Source: Proteobacteria bacterium ST_bin11
GTDB taxonomy: Bacteria; Pseudomonadota; Gammaproteobacteria; Methylococcales; Methylomonadaceae
Reading direction: 5' to 3'
Assembly: GCA_002083615.1 (NCBI GenBank)
Contig: MSXO01000022.1
Coordinates: 1-64,000 of the forward strand
Length of the DNA stretch: 64,000 nt
Position 1 is the first letter of the stretch. Every line of letters begins with the position of its first letter. The notes below the pieces were generated by a model. That model had not been told where the DNA came from. It did not search any database and saw nothing but the letters and a program-made list of their open reading frames with translations. The position numbers and the translations under genes were made by a program. Positions 52,101 through 60,622 of this stretch are shown here, piece after piece.

Positions 52101-52373
52101 TCTGTGTCGCTGGCGCGACGGCTGGTTTTAATGTCGGGTCTCGGCCCGACGGCCGAGTGACTTTTCTTTGTTTGGCCAAAGAAAAGTCACCAAAAGAAAT
52201 GCCACCCGGATGCCGCTCGTTCCCTGCGCTCCTCACTTTTGAACGGGGTTGCCGAAAGGGGCTTCCTGCCCCTTCGGCAACGCGATGCATCCCTGCATCG
52301 CCCCTAACGGGCTAATCCGTTCAAAAGCTCCGGTGCTCGGCGCGGCATATGGGAACAAACCATCCCGAAATTT
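52101..52373 (+). repeat. Structured intergenic repeat, copy D
   Basis: Oriented as copy A. Palindromes: TCGCTGGCGCGA; GTCGGG/CCCGAC; the TTTTCTTT/AAAGAAAA stem; outer stem TTTTGAACGG/CCGTTCAAAA enclosing hairpins GTTGCCGAAAGGGGC...GCCCCTTCGGCAAC and GCGATGCA...TGCATCGC. It begins 3 bases after the mltB stop and faces copy E, 762 bp away. Confidence 0.85.
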
Positions 52374-52499
52374 GAAGATCAAACCAGTATAAGTCGGTTT
52401 TTAACGACGTTCGTGTTGAGACACTGTTTTTTGAACCAAGCAATCTGACTATCAGAAACACACTACCAAGGTCACCACAACAATAAATAAGGCTATAGC

Positions 52500-52946
52500 A
52501 TGGAAGAGATTTTGAAAAACATTGCAGCTACAGTGCTTGGCGGATTTCTAGGTTACTTCATTCGGCTATTTATTGAACATCGTCTCGCAATTGATAGAAT
52601 CAAGGAAAACGTAAGAATTACTGAATTTAACAAAGCAATTGGTGAATTCAGGGGGGCTTTTGCTCCTGCTATTGCGAAGTTCCAACTCCTCAGTGATGCC
52701 AAAGACATAGATCAAATGCTTAAAGAGGAGCTCATCCCCCAATTCATCGCTATTGAAAAATTCCGTCCTTTCGTTTCACCCAATAAAAAAGATGCGTATC
52801 AAGAGGCGTGGGAAAAGTATCATCAATCACATAAAAAAGAAGGCGTTTCGAGTGTCTATTTTCTGGATTATGCAATGGGAAACGAAAAAGACAGAATGCT
52901 GCTCTTCAAGGAGCGCATTAATGCAATACTCAAGTTCGCAGAATAA
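52500..52946 (+). CDS. Hypothetical membrane-anchored protein in repeat-bounded segment
   Basis: 148 residues. N-terminal hydrophobic helix (IAATVLGGFLGYFIRLFI), then a charged, mostly helical cytoplasmic part (AIDRIKENVRITEFNKAIGE, KDRMLLFKERINAILKFAE). An AAGG site lies 7 bases before the ATG. No family is recognised. It is AT-rich compared with mltB and the MBL gene and is the only gene between inverted repeats D and E, so it is likely horizontally acquired cargo. Confidence 0.62.
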   Translation: MEEILKNIAATVLGGFLGYFIRLFIEHRLAIDRIKENVRITEFNKAIGEFRGAFAPAIAKFQLLSDAKDIDQMLKEELIPQFIAIEKFRPFVSPNKKDAYQEAWEKYHQSHKKEGVSSVYFLDYAMGNEKDRMLLFKERINAILKFAE

Positions 52947-52949
52947 AAA

Positions 52950-53115
52950 ACTATTATCTCGTTCCCACGCGCCGAGTGGGAATGCAAACCTGCCGCGCTG
53001 CGGTCAAGGCCGTAAGGCGCAATTCTTAGGGCGTCAATAGGCGTAGCCGTATTGCGCCGTATGTTGGTCTTAAATCATTCGGCGCATTACGCTATCGCTA
53101 ATGCGCCCTACAAAA
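52950..53115. repeat. Cluster of short palindromic repeats
   Basis: Three small palindromic units are seen: CGTTCCCACGCGCCGAGTGGGAAT (about 52962-52983), a GGCGCAAT/ATTGCGCC pair (about 53015-53063) and GGCGCATTA...TAATGCGCC (about 53081-53108). These are typical REP-like dispersed elements next to copy E. Confidence 0.6.
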
Positions 53116-53135
53116 CTTCGTAAACAATAAGCTGA

Positions 53136-53408
53136 GGATTTGGCGTGGGGTTTCTCCCGTATGCCGCGCCGAGCACCGGAGCTTTTATCGAGAATAGCCC
53201 GAAGGGGGTGCGGCAGGGATGCCGCACGTCGGCGGAGGGGCTGGGAAGCCCCTTCTGCCGACCCTCGATAAAAGCTTCGGAGCGCAGGGAACAAGCGGCA
53301 TCCGGGTGGCCTTTCTTTTGGTGACTTTTCTTTGGCCAAACAAAGAAAAGTTACTCGGCTGTCGGGCCGAGACCCGACATTAAAAACAACCGTCGCGCCA
53401 GCGACCCA
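53136..53408 (-). repeat. Structured intergenic repeat, copy E (inverted to copy D)
   Basis: Opens GTATGCCGCGCCGAGCACCG and ends GTCGCGCCAGCGAC. Outer stem GCTTTTATCGAG/CTCGATAAAAGC; inner hairpins GTGCGGCAGGGATGCCGCAC and GTCGGCGGAGGGGC...GCCCCTTCTGCCGAC. The arms differ in sequence from copies A, B and D but keep pairing. It ends 10 bases from the stop of the MBL gene. Confidence 0.85.
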
Positions 53409-53418
53409 AAACCCAACC

Positions 53419-54306
53419 TTACCCAAACGGTAAATCAAACCCCTCCCCCTCCCGAGCCAAACAAACCAAAACCTCACTCTCACCCGCCTGCAACAGCGAT
53501 GCAAAAATCGCCTCCAAATCAGCGTCACTCCGCGTCGGTTCATGATGCGTCAAAAACAAACGCTTGGCACCGGCTTGTGCCGCGAAGCTCATCGCCGAAC
53601 GATAAGTACCGTGCCCCCAACCATGCCGGTTGGCATACTCGGCGTCGGTGTAGGAACTATCCATGATTAACGCATCGACGCCGGCCATGGCGGCAATCAC
53701 TTCCTCGTGTTTTTGCTCGATCAGTTCCTGCATGGCGGGGTAGCCCGGATGGTCGGGCTGATAAGGATTGAGTTGCGGTTCGTAATCGCCGGTAAAAAAT
53801 AAGGAACTGCCGTCGACGTCGTCGAGGCGATAGCCAAAGTTGTAAACCGGATGATTCAATACCGTCGGCGTCACTCGCACACTGCCCACCGTAATCGGCG
53901 CATTCGCTTTCAAGGTGAAATAACGCACTTCCGCTTTTAATTGCGCTTCGCTGATCGGGAAGTAGCTGTGCTGCAGTTGCACATGCATGGCTCGTTCTAT
54001 GCCTTGATGAGTCAAGGGTTCCAAGCCGCCGTAGATGTTGATGATATTACCGGCTTTGAACATTGGCAGGAAAAATGGCAGCCCTTGAATATGGTCCCAA
54101 TGGGTATGGGAAATCAAGATGTGCGCGGTCAAGGCTTGCTGCGGCAAGCTTTGCGCTAGCGCGTGGATGCCCGTGCCAGCATCCAGAATGATTAAATCGC
54201 CGGCGCTGCTGGTGATTTCGATGCAGGTGGTGTTGCCGCCATATTTGACCGTACTCGGCCCTGGCGTGGCGATTGATCCACGCACGCCCCAAAATTTGAA
54301 TTTCAT
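53419..54306 (-). CDS. Metallo-beta-lactamase-fold hydrolase
   Basis: 295 residues. MKFKFWGVRGSIATPGPSTV start, GGNTTCIEI, then the metal motif ISHTHWDHIQGLPFF (HxHxDH) and later ligands in LNHPVYNFGYRLD, FFTGDYEP and LFLTHHEPTRSDADLEAI. This subtype resembles phosphodiesterase-like MBL proteins of cyclic-nucleotide or RNA type; the substrate is not known. It follows polA by 22 bp on the same strand, so it may be co-transcribed. Confidence 0.87.
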   Translation of the reverse strand: MKFKFWGVRGSIATPGPSTVKYGGNTTCIEITSSAGDLIILDAGTGIHALAQSLPQQALTAHILISHTHWDHIQGLPFFLPMFKAGNIINIYGGLEPLTHQGIERAMHVQLQHSYFPISEAQLKAEVRYFTLKANAPITVGSVRVTPTVLNHPVYNFGYRLDDVDGSSLFFTGDYEPQLNPYQPDHPGYPAMQELIEQKHEEVIAAMAGVDALIMDSSYTDAEYANRHGWGHGTYRSAMSFAAQAGAKRLFLTHHEPTRSDADLEAIFASLLQAGESEVLVCLAREGEGFDLPFG

Positions 54307-54328
54307 GCTCTATCGACCTCTGCAACGC

Positions 54329-57067
54329 TCAATGCGCTTCGTCCCAATTTTCGCCGCTGCCCACCTCTACCAATAAAGGCACGTGCAGTTCGGCGGCGCT
54401 GGACATGATGCCGCGGATGGTTTCCATGTATTCCGTTAAGCGCGCTTCCGCTACTTCGAATACCAATTCGTCATGTACCTGCATGATCATTTTAACGTCC
54501 GGGTTATTTAAGCCGATCCAGGCGTCGCAAGCCAGCATGGCGCGCTTGATGATGTCAGCGGCAGTGCCTTGCATTGGCGCGTTGATGGCGGTGCGCTCGG
54601 CATACTGGCGCATCGCCGCGTTGCGAGAATTGATTTCCGGCAGATACAGACGGCGGCCGAAGATGGTTTCCACATAGCCTTGTTGCTTAGCCAGTTCCCG
54701 GGTGCTATCCATATATTGTTTCACGCCGGGGTAACGGCTGAAATACAGATCGATATAAGCCTGAGCCTGATTGCGCTGCAAACCCAACTGCTGCGCCAAA
54801 CCAAACGCCGACATGCCGTAGATCAAGCCAAAATTGATGGCCTTGGCCGAGCGGCGTAAATCGTGAGTAACCTGATCCAGCTCCACTTCGAACACTTCCG
54901 CCGCCGTGGCGCTATGCACGTCCACCCCTTGCGAAAACGCCGCCAGCAGGCCGGCATCGCCGGATAGATGCGCCATGATCCGCAGCTCGATCTGAGAATA
55001 GTCAGCGGCGACCATTTTATAGCCAGATGGGGCAATGAAGGCCTGGCGAATCTTGCGACCCTCTTCACTACGAATCGGGATGTTTTGCAGATTAGGATCG
55101 GACGATGACAAACGCCCGGTCGCGGCCACGGCCTGATGATAAGACGTATGCACCCGGCCGGTGCGGTCGTTGACCTGTTGCGGCAGTTTGTCGGTATAAG
55201 TAGATTTGAGCTTGCTCATGCTGCGAAAGTCCAGAATCAGCTTGGGCAAAGCGTAATCCACGGCCAGTTCCTGCAACACCGATTCGTCGGTAGATGGCTG
55301 GCCTTTTGGGGTTTTCTTCAACACCGGCAGGTTAAGGCGGTCGTACAAGATTTCCTGAATCTGCTTGGGCGAACCGAGATTAAACGCCGAACCGGCCAGA
55401 TCGTGCGCTTGTTGTTCAATGCCTATCATTCGGTTCGCCAACTCCAAGCTTTGCTGGGCCAGCATCGCGCTGTCGATCAACACGCCATTTTCCTCGATGC
55501 GCGCCAATACGCTGATCAGCGGCACTTCAATCTCGTTATACAAGGCCCATAAACTAGGGTGCTGTTGCAGCTGCGCTGACAGGATTTGATGCAGGCGCAA
55601 GGTGATGTCGGCATCCTCGGCCGCGTATTCGCTGGCTTGTTCGATAGCCACTTCGGCAAAGCCGATCTGCTTGGCACCCTTGCCGGCCACGTCCTCAAAA
55701 TGAATGGTATCCACGCCCAGGTAATGCTTGGCCAGATCGTCCATATTGTGTTTGGTCGCGGTGCTGTTCAGCACATACGATTCCAGCATGGTGTCGTGTT
55801 GGATGCCGCGCAGTGCGATGCCGTGATTGACCAGCACATGCGTGTCATATTTCAGGTTTTGGCCCAGCTTGGCTTTGTTTGGGTCTTCCAGTAAGGGTTT
55901 CAAGGCGTCTAAGACGGCCTGCCGGTCTAGTTGGGCCGGCGCATCCGGATAATCGTGCGCGACAGGTAGATAGGCAGCCTGACCGGCATCTACCGCAAAC
56001 GATACGCCGACGATTTGCGCATCGCTGTAATTCAGGCTGGTGGTTTCAGTGTCGAATGCAAACAGTTCGGCTTGCTGAAGTTTATCCAGCCAGCTATCGA
56101 AATCGGTTTGGGTGAGAATAGTTTGGTAGTCCTTGGTTACCGGTTCTGGTTTTGCCACTTCAAGCGACTTATCCACTGCTGTTGGCGCTACCGAGGATGG
56201 CGCTGTATCGCCATTCAAGGTTTTTAGCCAACTGCTAAAACCCAAATGGCCCAATTGATTTTTCAGCGCCGCCATGTCAGGCTCCTTGCGCTTCAAATCC
56301 TCCAAACTGTAATGCAAAGCCACGTCGCATTTGATGGTGGTTAGTTCGCGAGACAGCGGTAACTGGCCCAAAGCCTCACGTAAGTTATCGCCGATCTTGC
56401 CTTTGATCTCGTCGGCGCGGGCGATCAAATTATCCAAGTTGCCATATTCCTGCAACCACTTGGCGGCGGTTTTAGGGCCCACTTTCGGTACGCCGGGGAT
56501 GTTGTCCACCGAATCGCCCATCAACGCCAGATAATCGATGATTTGCTCTGGCATAACGCCGAATTTGTCCTGCACGCCCTGAATATCCATGCGGGTGTTG
56601 GTCATGGTGTTTTCCAGAGTAATTTGCTCGTTCACCAACTGCGCCATGTCCTTGTCGCCGGTGGAAATGATCACCTCAAAACCCTGGCGTGCAGCATTTT
56701 GCGCCAGACTGCCCAGCACATCGTCGGCTTCCACGCCGTGCTCGATAATCAGCGGCAAACCCAGTGAGCGGATCAAGTCGTGCAAGGGCGCAATCTGCAC
56801 CCGCAAATCGTCCGGCATCGGCGGCCGATGGGCTTTGTATTGATCGTATAAATCATGCCTAAAGGTCTTGCCCGGTGCATCGAATACCACGGTGATATAG
56901 GGCGTGTTGTAATCGTTGATCAGCTTGCGCAGCATGTTGGACACGCCGTAAACGGCGTTAGTCGGTTCGCCCTGGGCGTTGGTCAGCGGCGGCACGGCGT
57001 GAAAGGCGCGAAACAGAAACGACGAGCCGTCGACCAGGATCAATTTATTTGGGGCGGAATCGGACAT
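54329..57067 (-). CDS. polA: DNA polymerase I
   Basis: 912 residues, three domains. 5'-3' exonuclease (1-~290): LILVDGSSFLFRAFHAVPPL, TVVFDAPGKTFRHDLYDQYK, GDSVDNIPGVPKVGPKTAAK. 3'-5' exonuclease (~315-515) with intact catalytic acids in LFAFDTETTSLNYSDA and LGQNLKYDTHVL, hence proofreading-competent. Polymerase (~515-912): motif A VAADYSQIELRIMAHLSGD (about residue 685), motif B RRSAKAINFGLIYGMSAFGL, motif C MIMQVHDELVFEV. Used in Okazaki fragment maturation and repair. Confidence 0.97.
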   Translation of the reverse strand: MSDSAPNKLILVDGSSFLFRAFHAVPPLTNAQGEPTNAVYGVSNMLRKLINDYNTPYITVVFDAPGKTFRHDLYDQYKAHRPPMPDDLRVQIAPLHDLIRSLGLPLIIEHGVEADDVLGSLAQNAARQGFEVIISTGDKDMAQLVNEQITLENTMTNTRMDIQGVQDKFGVMPEQIIDYLALMGDSVDNIPGVPKVGPKTAAKWLQEYGNLDNLIARADEIKGKIGDNLREALGQLPLSRELTTIKCDVALHYSLEDLKRKEPDMAALKNQLGHLGFSSWLKTLNGDTAPSSVAPTAVDKSLEVAKPEPVTKDYQTILTQTDFDSWLDKLQQAELFAFDTETTSLNYSDAQIVGVSFAVDAGQAAYLPVAHDYPDAPAQLDRQAVLDALKPLLEDPNKAKLGQNLKYDTHVLVNHGIALRGIQHDTMLESYVLNSTATKHNMDDLAKHYLGVDTIHFEDVAGKGAKQIGFAEVAIEQASEYAAEDADITLRLHQILSAQLQQHPSLWALYNEIEVPLISVLARIEENGVLIDSAMLAQQSLELANRMIGIEQQAHDLAGSAFNLGSPKQIQEILYDRLNLPVLKKTPKGQPSTDESVLQELAVDYALPKLILDFRSMSKLKSTYTDKLPQQVNDRTGRVHTSYHQAVAATGRLSSSDPNLQNIPIRSEEGRKIRQAFIAPSGYKMVAADYSQIELRIMAHLSGDAGLLAAFSQGVDVHSATAAEVFEVELDQVTHDLRRSAKAINFGLIYGMSAFGLAQQLGLQRNQAQAYIDLYFSRYPGVKQYMDSTRELAKQQGYVETIFGRRLYLPEINSRNAAMRQYAERTAINAPMQGTAADIIKRAMLACDAWIGLNNPDVKMIMQVHDELVFEVAEARLTEYMETIRGIMSSAAELHVPLLVEVGSGENWDEAH

Positions 57068-57226
57068 GTAAAGTCAACAAGCAACAGTAGGGTTGTCGCA
57101 AAGATACAGGGCCAAGCTAATGGCTGCAAGTGTGTTATTACCAGTCAGAGGCGCGCTTGACTGGCACGCCGGCAATCGACTAAGTTGCCCCAATACTTTC
57201 AATCTGCTTTCCTTGTGAGTTTAGCC

Positions 57227-57826
57227 ATGGCATTTCCCTTGCACCGCATTAGCCCGGAAGAATATCTCCGGAACGAACTATTGGCCGACACCAAGCACCA
57301 ACTAGTCGACGGAATGCTCTATCGAATGCCGGATGTCAGCGCCAATCATAATTTAATAGCTGGCAATATTGCGTGCGAATTAAAACAACAGCTAAAAGAC
57401 ACACCATGTAAAACCCTAATATCCGCCATGAAACTGCGCGTAGCCGACGATTTTTTCTATCCCGATGTGATGGTGGTCTGCAACGAGGATAATGCAGATC
57501 CTTACTACAAAACCGCGCCTACTATCATCATCGAGGTGCTGTCAAAAACCACCCGCAAATTTGATCAAACCCTCAAGCGCCTGCGCTGCCAGAACATCCC
57601 AAGCCTGCAAGAATATGTATTAATAGAACAAGACAAAGGCGAAATTCAACTGTTTAGCCGAGCGCACAACTGGCAATCGTTTTATTATTACCTGGGTGAC
57701 CAGATTAGTTTTGCATCCTTAGGCATCAGCATAGCGGTCGAAGACATTTACGAGCGCGTCGATAACGAAGATGTCCTGAATTTTTTACAGCAAAAACAGC
57801 AAGAAGCCTCCTGGTCGGCGCCCTAA
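57227..57826 (+). CDS. Uma2-family (DUF820) putative endonuclease
   Basis: 199 residues from MAFPLHRISPEEYLRNELLA. PD-(D/E)XK nuclease-like core: HQLVDGMLYRMPDVSANHNL, FFYPDVMVVCNEDN and TIIIEVLSKTTRKFD (catalytic Asp, Glu and a following Lys). Uma2 proteins are abundant in cyanobacteria and some proteobacteria, often in many copies, with unproven role. It stands alone, convergent with the symporter gene and divergent from polA. Confidence 0.85.
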   Translation: MAFPLHRISPEEYLRNELLADTKHQLVDGMLYRMPDVSANHNLIAGNIACELKQQLKDTPCKTLISAMKLRVADDFFYPDVMVVCNEDNADPYYKTAPTIIIEVLSKTTRKFDQTLKRLRCQNIPSLQEYVLIEQDKGEIQLFSRAHNWQSFYYYLGDQISFASLGISIAVEDIYERVDNEDVLNFLQQKQQEASWSAP

Positions 57827-57872
57827 ACCTGTCTCTGTGCAGATTGCTTTAGGTCGATTTTTCGTTGTCCGC

Positions 57873-59123
57873 TCAAGCTTGTGCGGGTTCCGGCTGATCG
57901 ACCAAGGCCGCGATGACCAGATCGCCGCTAACATTTAAAGTCGTGCGGCACATATCCAGAAAGCGGTCCACGCCCAAAATCAAGCCCATGCCTTCGGGTG
58001 GAATCCCGACCTGTTGGGTCAAAATCATGATCAGCGGCAAAGAACCGCCCGGCACGCCGGCGGTGCCGATGCCGGCCAGGATAGACATCAAAACCACCTG
58101 TACCTGTTGCGCCAAGGATAAATCTACGCCGTACACCTGGGCCAGGAACAACACGGTGATGCCTTCGAACAATGCGGTGCCGTTTTGATTGGCGGTGGAA
58201 CCTATGGTCAACACAAAACGCGCTACTTCCGGCCTAAGTTTTAACTCCTGTTCCGCCAGCTCCAGCGAGCGCGGCAAGGTGGCGTTGGAGGAGGCGGTGG
58301 CAAAGGCATACAGATAAACATCCCGGCACTGCCGAAAAAAGCTCAACGGCTTGATCCGGGTAAAAAAGCGCAGCAGCATGCTGTACACCACGACTTGCTG
58401 TAGCAGCAGACCGGCCACCACCACCAGTACATAAAACCCCAAGGAAAACAAAATGTGATGCCCGAATTTGAAGGTCGATTGAAACACCAAGGCAAATACT
58501 GCAATCGGTGCCAGTTTCATCGCGGTATCGACGACCAGCAAGCAGGCCGCATAGGTTTCTTCCAATAAGCCGACCCAGCGCGAGGGCTTGTCGCCATTAG
58601 TTGCCGCCAGCGCAGCACCGAAGGCCAAGGAAAAAAACATCAAGGACAGCATCTCGCCTTCCAGTGCTTGGGTAGCGCTGGCGAAGGGGTTCTTGGGGAT
58701 GATCTCCAACAAGGATTGCACCACCGGCTTCGCTTGGGCGACGTTTTGCTGGATTTTATTGACGCCGCCGTTATCGCCCAACATCTGCGAAATATCCAGC
58801 CCCACCCCCGGTTGCGCCAGATTGACCAGCGAAATCCCCACCGCTACCGACGCCGAACTGGCCAATAGGGTAAAAAACAAAGTACGCTGGGCCACCCGCG
58901 CCAAACCGTTATGATTGCTGAGTTGATACACCCCCAGCATCAAACCACTCATCACCATTGGCACCACGATCATGAAAATCAGCCGCAAGAATATCTGGCC
59001 GATGGGCTCCATCAAGTAGCGGTTAAAAATCTGCAATGTCTCGCTGTCGGCATAGCCATGACAGATCAAGCCGGCGCAAGCGCCGAGCACCAAGCTAAGT
59101 AGCAATCGGTGATGGTTTTTCAT
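57873..59123 (-). CDS. Dicarboxylate/amino acid:cation symporter
   Basis: 416 residues from the ATG at 59123 (a TTG five codons earlier is less likely). DAACS family: about eight helices and two re-entrant hairpins, with FATASSNATLPRSLELAE, SIGSTANQNGTALFEG-like (TIGSTANQNGTALFEGITVL), AGIGTAGVPGGSLPLIMI and GVDRFLDMCRTTLNVSGDLV, which hold the sodium and substrate sites. Imports glutamate, aspartate or C4-dicarboxylates. Monocistronic. Confidence 0.93.
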   Translation of the reverse strand: MKNHHRLLLSLVLGACAGLICHGYADSETLQIFNRYLMEPIGQIFLRLIFMIVVPMVMSGLMLGVYQLSNHNGLARVAQRTLFFTLLASSASVAVGISLVNLAQPGVGLDISQMLGDNGGVNKIQQNVAQAKPVVQSLLEIIPKNPFASATQALEGEMLSLMFFSLAFGAALAATNGDKPSRWVGLLEETYAACLLVVDTAMKLAPIAVFALVFQSTFKFGHHILFSLGFYVLVVVAGLLLQQVVVYSMLLRFFTRIKPLSFFRQCRDVYLYAFATASSNATLPRSLELAEQELKLRPEVARFVLTIGSTANQNGTALFEGITVLFLAQVYGVDLSLAQQVQVVLMSILAGIGTAGVPGGSLPLIMILTQQVGIPPEGMGLILGVDRFLDMCRTTLNVSGDLVIAALVDQPEPAQA

Positions 59124-59225
59124 GGGGTTATGGAACAAGTCAGTCGGGATGGCTTGATCTTAGGGGGTTTGCGGGGATTTTGCTTGATTTATCGCCGCTA
59201 GGCTTTATTCATCGGTTGCTAATGC

Positions 59226-59307
59226 ATAGGGTGCAATAGGCGACAGCCTTATTGAACCGAGTGTTAGCCTTCGAATCGGTGCAATACGCTCGCTATTGCA
59301 CCCTATT
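59226..59307. repeat. REP palindrome upstream-side of RAYT gene
   Basis: An 82-bp unit beginning ATAGGGTGCAATAGGC and ending GCTATTGCACCCTAT, with outer arms pairing and an inner palindrome around TAGCCTTCGAATCGG. It lies 12 bases from the stop of the transposase gene and is inverted relative to the unit at 59926. Confidence 0.9.
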
Positions 59308-59318
59308 TAATTAAGGGC

Positions 59319-59855
59319 TTAATGCCATTCTTCATCGACACCCAGGAAACCCGACTCACTCGACCAATCGCTTGGATATAGCCCAAGCGCCACGGAATGA
59401 TGAAATGTCGAATACGGCCAATCGGTAAGATGTTTAACCAAACCATGTTTTAGTGGATTGATGTGGCAATAATCGATATGGACCGCATAATCGGTGTCAT
59501 CGGTGATCATATGCTCCCAAAATCGGCGTTGCCAAATGCCTCGTTCGCCTCGGGCAATTCGAGAGGCGGACCGCTTTTCCGTGGCGGGCAAAGCTTTGGA
59601 AAATGCTTGTTTGATGACTCGCCAACGGTTAGCGTTATCCTCGTCGCCTTGAGGTAGCGTCCAAACGCAATGTAAATGATCCGGCAAAACCACCCAAGCA
59701 TCAATGTGAAACGGCCAACGTTTACGGGTATGCTTAACAACCTCTCGAAGCGTATCGATATGCCGAACCAGCAGGTCGTTGGAATGGCGCTCCAGCAGAT
59801 TGACGGTAAAAAAATAAGTCCCGCCAGGTGTACGGTAACGGCGATAGTTGGACAT
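59319..59855 (-). CDS. REP-associated tyrosine transposase (RAYT)
   Basis: 178 residues of the Y1/IS200-like transposase family. MSNYRRYRTPGGTYFFTVNL start, HUH motif LPDHLHCVWTLPQGD (His-x-His), IWQRRFWEHMITDDTDYAVH and catalytic Tyr in VHIDYCHINPLKHGLV. RAYTs are thought to mobilise REP sequences. It is flanked on both sides by inverted copies of one REP unit (59226-59307 and 59926-60009), a typical arrangement. All catalytic residues appear intact, so it may be active. Confidence 0.93.
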   Translation of the reverse strand: MSNYRRYRTPGGTYFFTVNLLERHSNDLLVRHIDTLREVVKHTRKRWPFHIDAWVVLPDHLHCVWTLPQGDEDNANRWRVIKQAFSKALPATEKRSASRIARGERGIWQRRFWEHMITDDTDYAVHIDYCHINPLKHGLVKHLTDWPYSTFHHSVALGLYPSDWSSESGFLGVDEEWH

Positions 59856-59925
59856 AAGTGATCCATATCCTACGAAAAGGTAGAGGATTACAGCGTATTA
59901 CGTTTTTTATATTACCCGGTCGGAT

Positions 59926-60009
59926 ATAGGGTGCAATAGCGTCAGCGTATTGCACCAATTCGAAGGCCAGCACTCGGTGCAATACGGCTAACGCCTATTG
60001 CACCCTATT
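59926..60009. repeat. REP palindrome on the other side of the RAYT gene
   Basis: An 84-bp unit beginning ATAGGGTGCAATAGCG and ending GCCTATTGCACCCTAT. It is the reverse-complement arrangement of the 59226 unit and shares about 85% by eye. It lies 70 bases upstream of the transposase start. Confidence 0.9.
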
Positions 60010-60057
60010 TGTGCGGCTTATCGCGTTGCGTTTTACAAGGCAATATCAACATAACTC

Positions 60058-60092
60058 GTAAGGCGGAACGCGTTAGCGGTTCCGCAGAATGA
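60058..60092. repeat. Short REP-like palindrome (GTAAGGCGGAACGCG type)
   Basis: GGCGGAACGCG, TTA and CGGTTCCGC form an imperfect hairpin. A second copy of the same unit (GTAAGGCGGAACGCGCTAGC) is at 60539-60612 with an extra GGCGGAT...ATCCGCC pair. The two copies flank the small secreted-protein gene at 60110. Confidence 0.75.
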
Positions 60093-60109
60093 GACCGGTG
60101 GGGTGCATT

Positions 60110-60622
60110 TCATCGTTCCTTGGCTTGTTGTATTTTCCGTTTTTTCACGTAAATTCCCACAGGAGATGCATTGTGACCAATATACATACAGGCACCAGTA
60201 TGACTAACACTAATACTATTTTTAGAGATTGCAAAATTTAGAGTGCATTCATCTTCGGCTGAAAAATACGTTGCAATACAGCCATCCATTTTCATGTTGC
60301 CCTTAAAAATTGCTTGTGTGGTGAACGAACCATCGTCGTTTTTTCGCGGTGACCAATAAGACTCTAGGTCGAATGAATAAATTGTTGGGTTAGTGCTTAC
60401 TTGCCGTATGTCCAGTTTACTTGGTTGGAAACCTTCGCCTTTATCCAAAATATAAGAACCTGAAAGATTTCCCCCCGATAGACAAAGATCTTCCGCCCAA
60501 GAAGCGGTCGAATAAAAAAAGATAATCAAAATTAAATGCGTAAGGCGGAACGCGCTAGCGGTTCCGCCGTATGACGATGGGAAATCGGCGGATCGCCCTG
60601 TGGCATCCGCCCTACTTAACAC
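60110..60622 (-). CDS. Hypothetical secreted Cys-containing protein with repeat-encoded N-terminus
   Basis: Up to 170 residues. A signal-like segment (LTHLILIIFFYSTASWAED) leads to a beta-rich mature part with four Cys (LCLSGGNLSGSYILDKGEGF; DGCIATYF; DECTLNF; GACMYIGHN), perhaps two disulfides. No family is recognised. The codons before the signal are encoded by the REP-like repeat at 60539-60612, so the true start is uncertain: it may be a TTG inside the hydrophobic part, or the native start was replaced by the repeat. It also overlaps the stop of the alpha-2-macroglobulin gene by 11 bases. Confidence 0.55.
   Translation of the reverse strand: MLSRADATGRSADFPSSYGGTASAFRLTHLILIIFFYSTASWAEDLCLSGGNLSGSYILDKGEGFQPSKLDIRQVSTNPTIYSFDLESYWSPRKNDDGSFTTQAIFKGNMKMDGCIATYFSAEDECTLNFAISKNSISVSHTGACMYIGHNASPVGIYVKKRKIQQAKER
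60539..60612. repeat. REP-like unit, second copy
   Basis: Begins GTAAGGCGGAACGCGCTAGC, a near copy of the unit at 60058. It adds a second palindrome (GGCGGATCGCC... with GGCATCCGCCCTAC). It covers the end of the alpha-2-macroglobulin gene and the apparent 5' end of the small secreted-protein gene. Confidence 0.75.

Noticed and set aside
53070..53543. 157-residue leftward frame over copy E and the end of the MBL gene
   Set aside because: Arg/Gly-rich translation of the repeat and antisense-frame shadow of the MBL gene.
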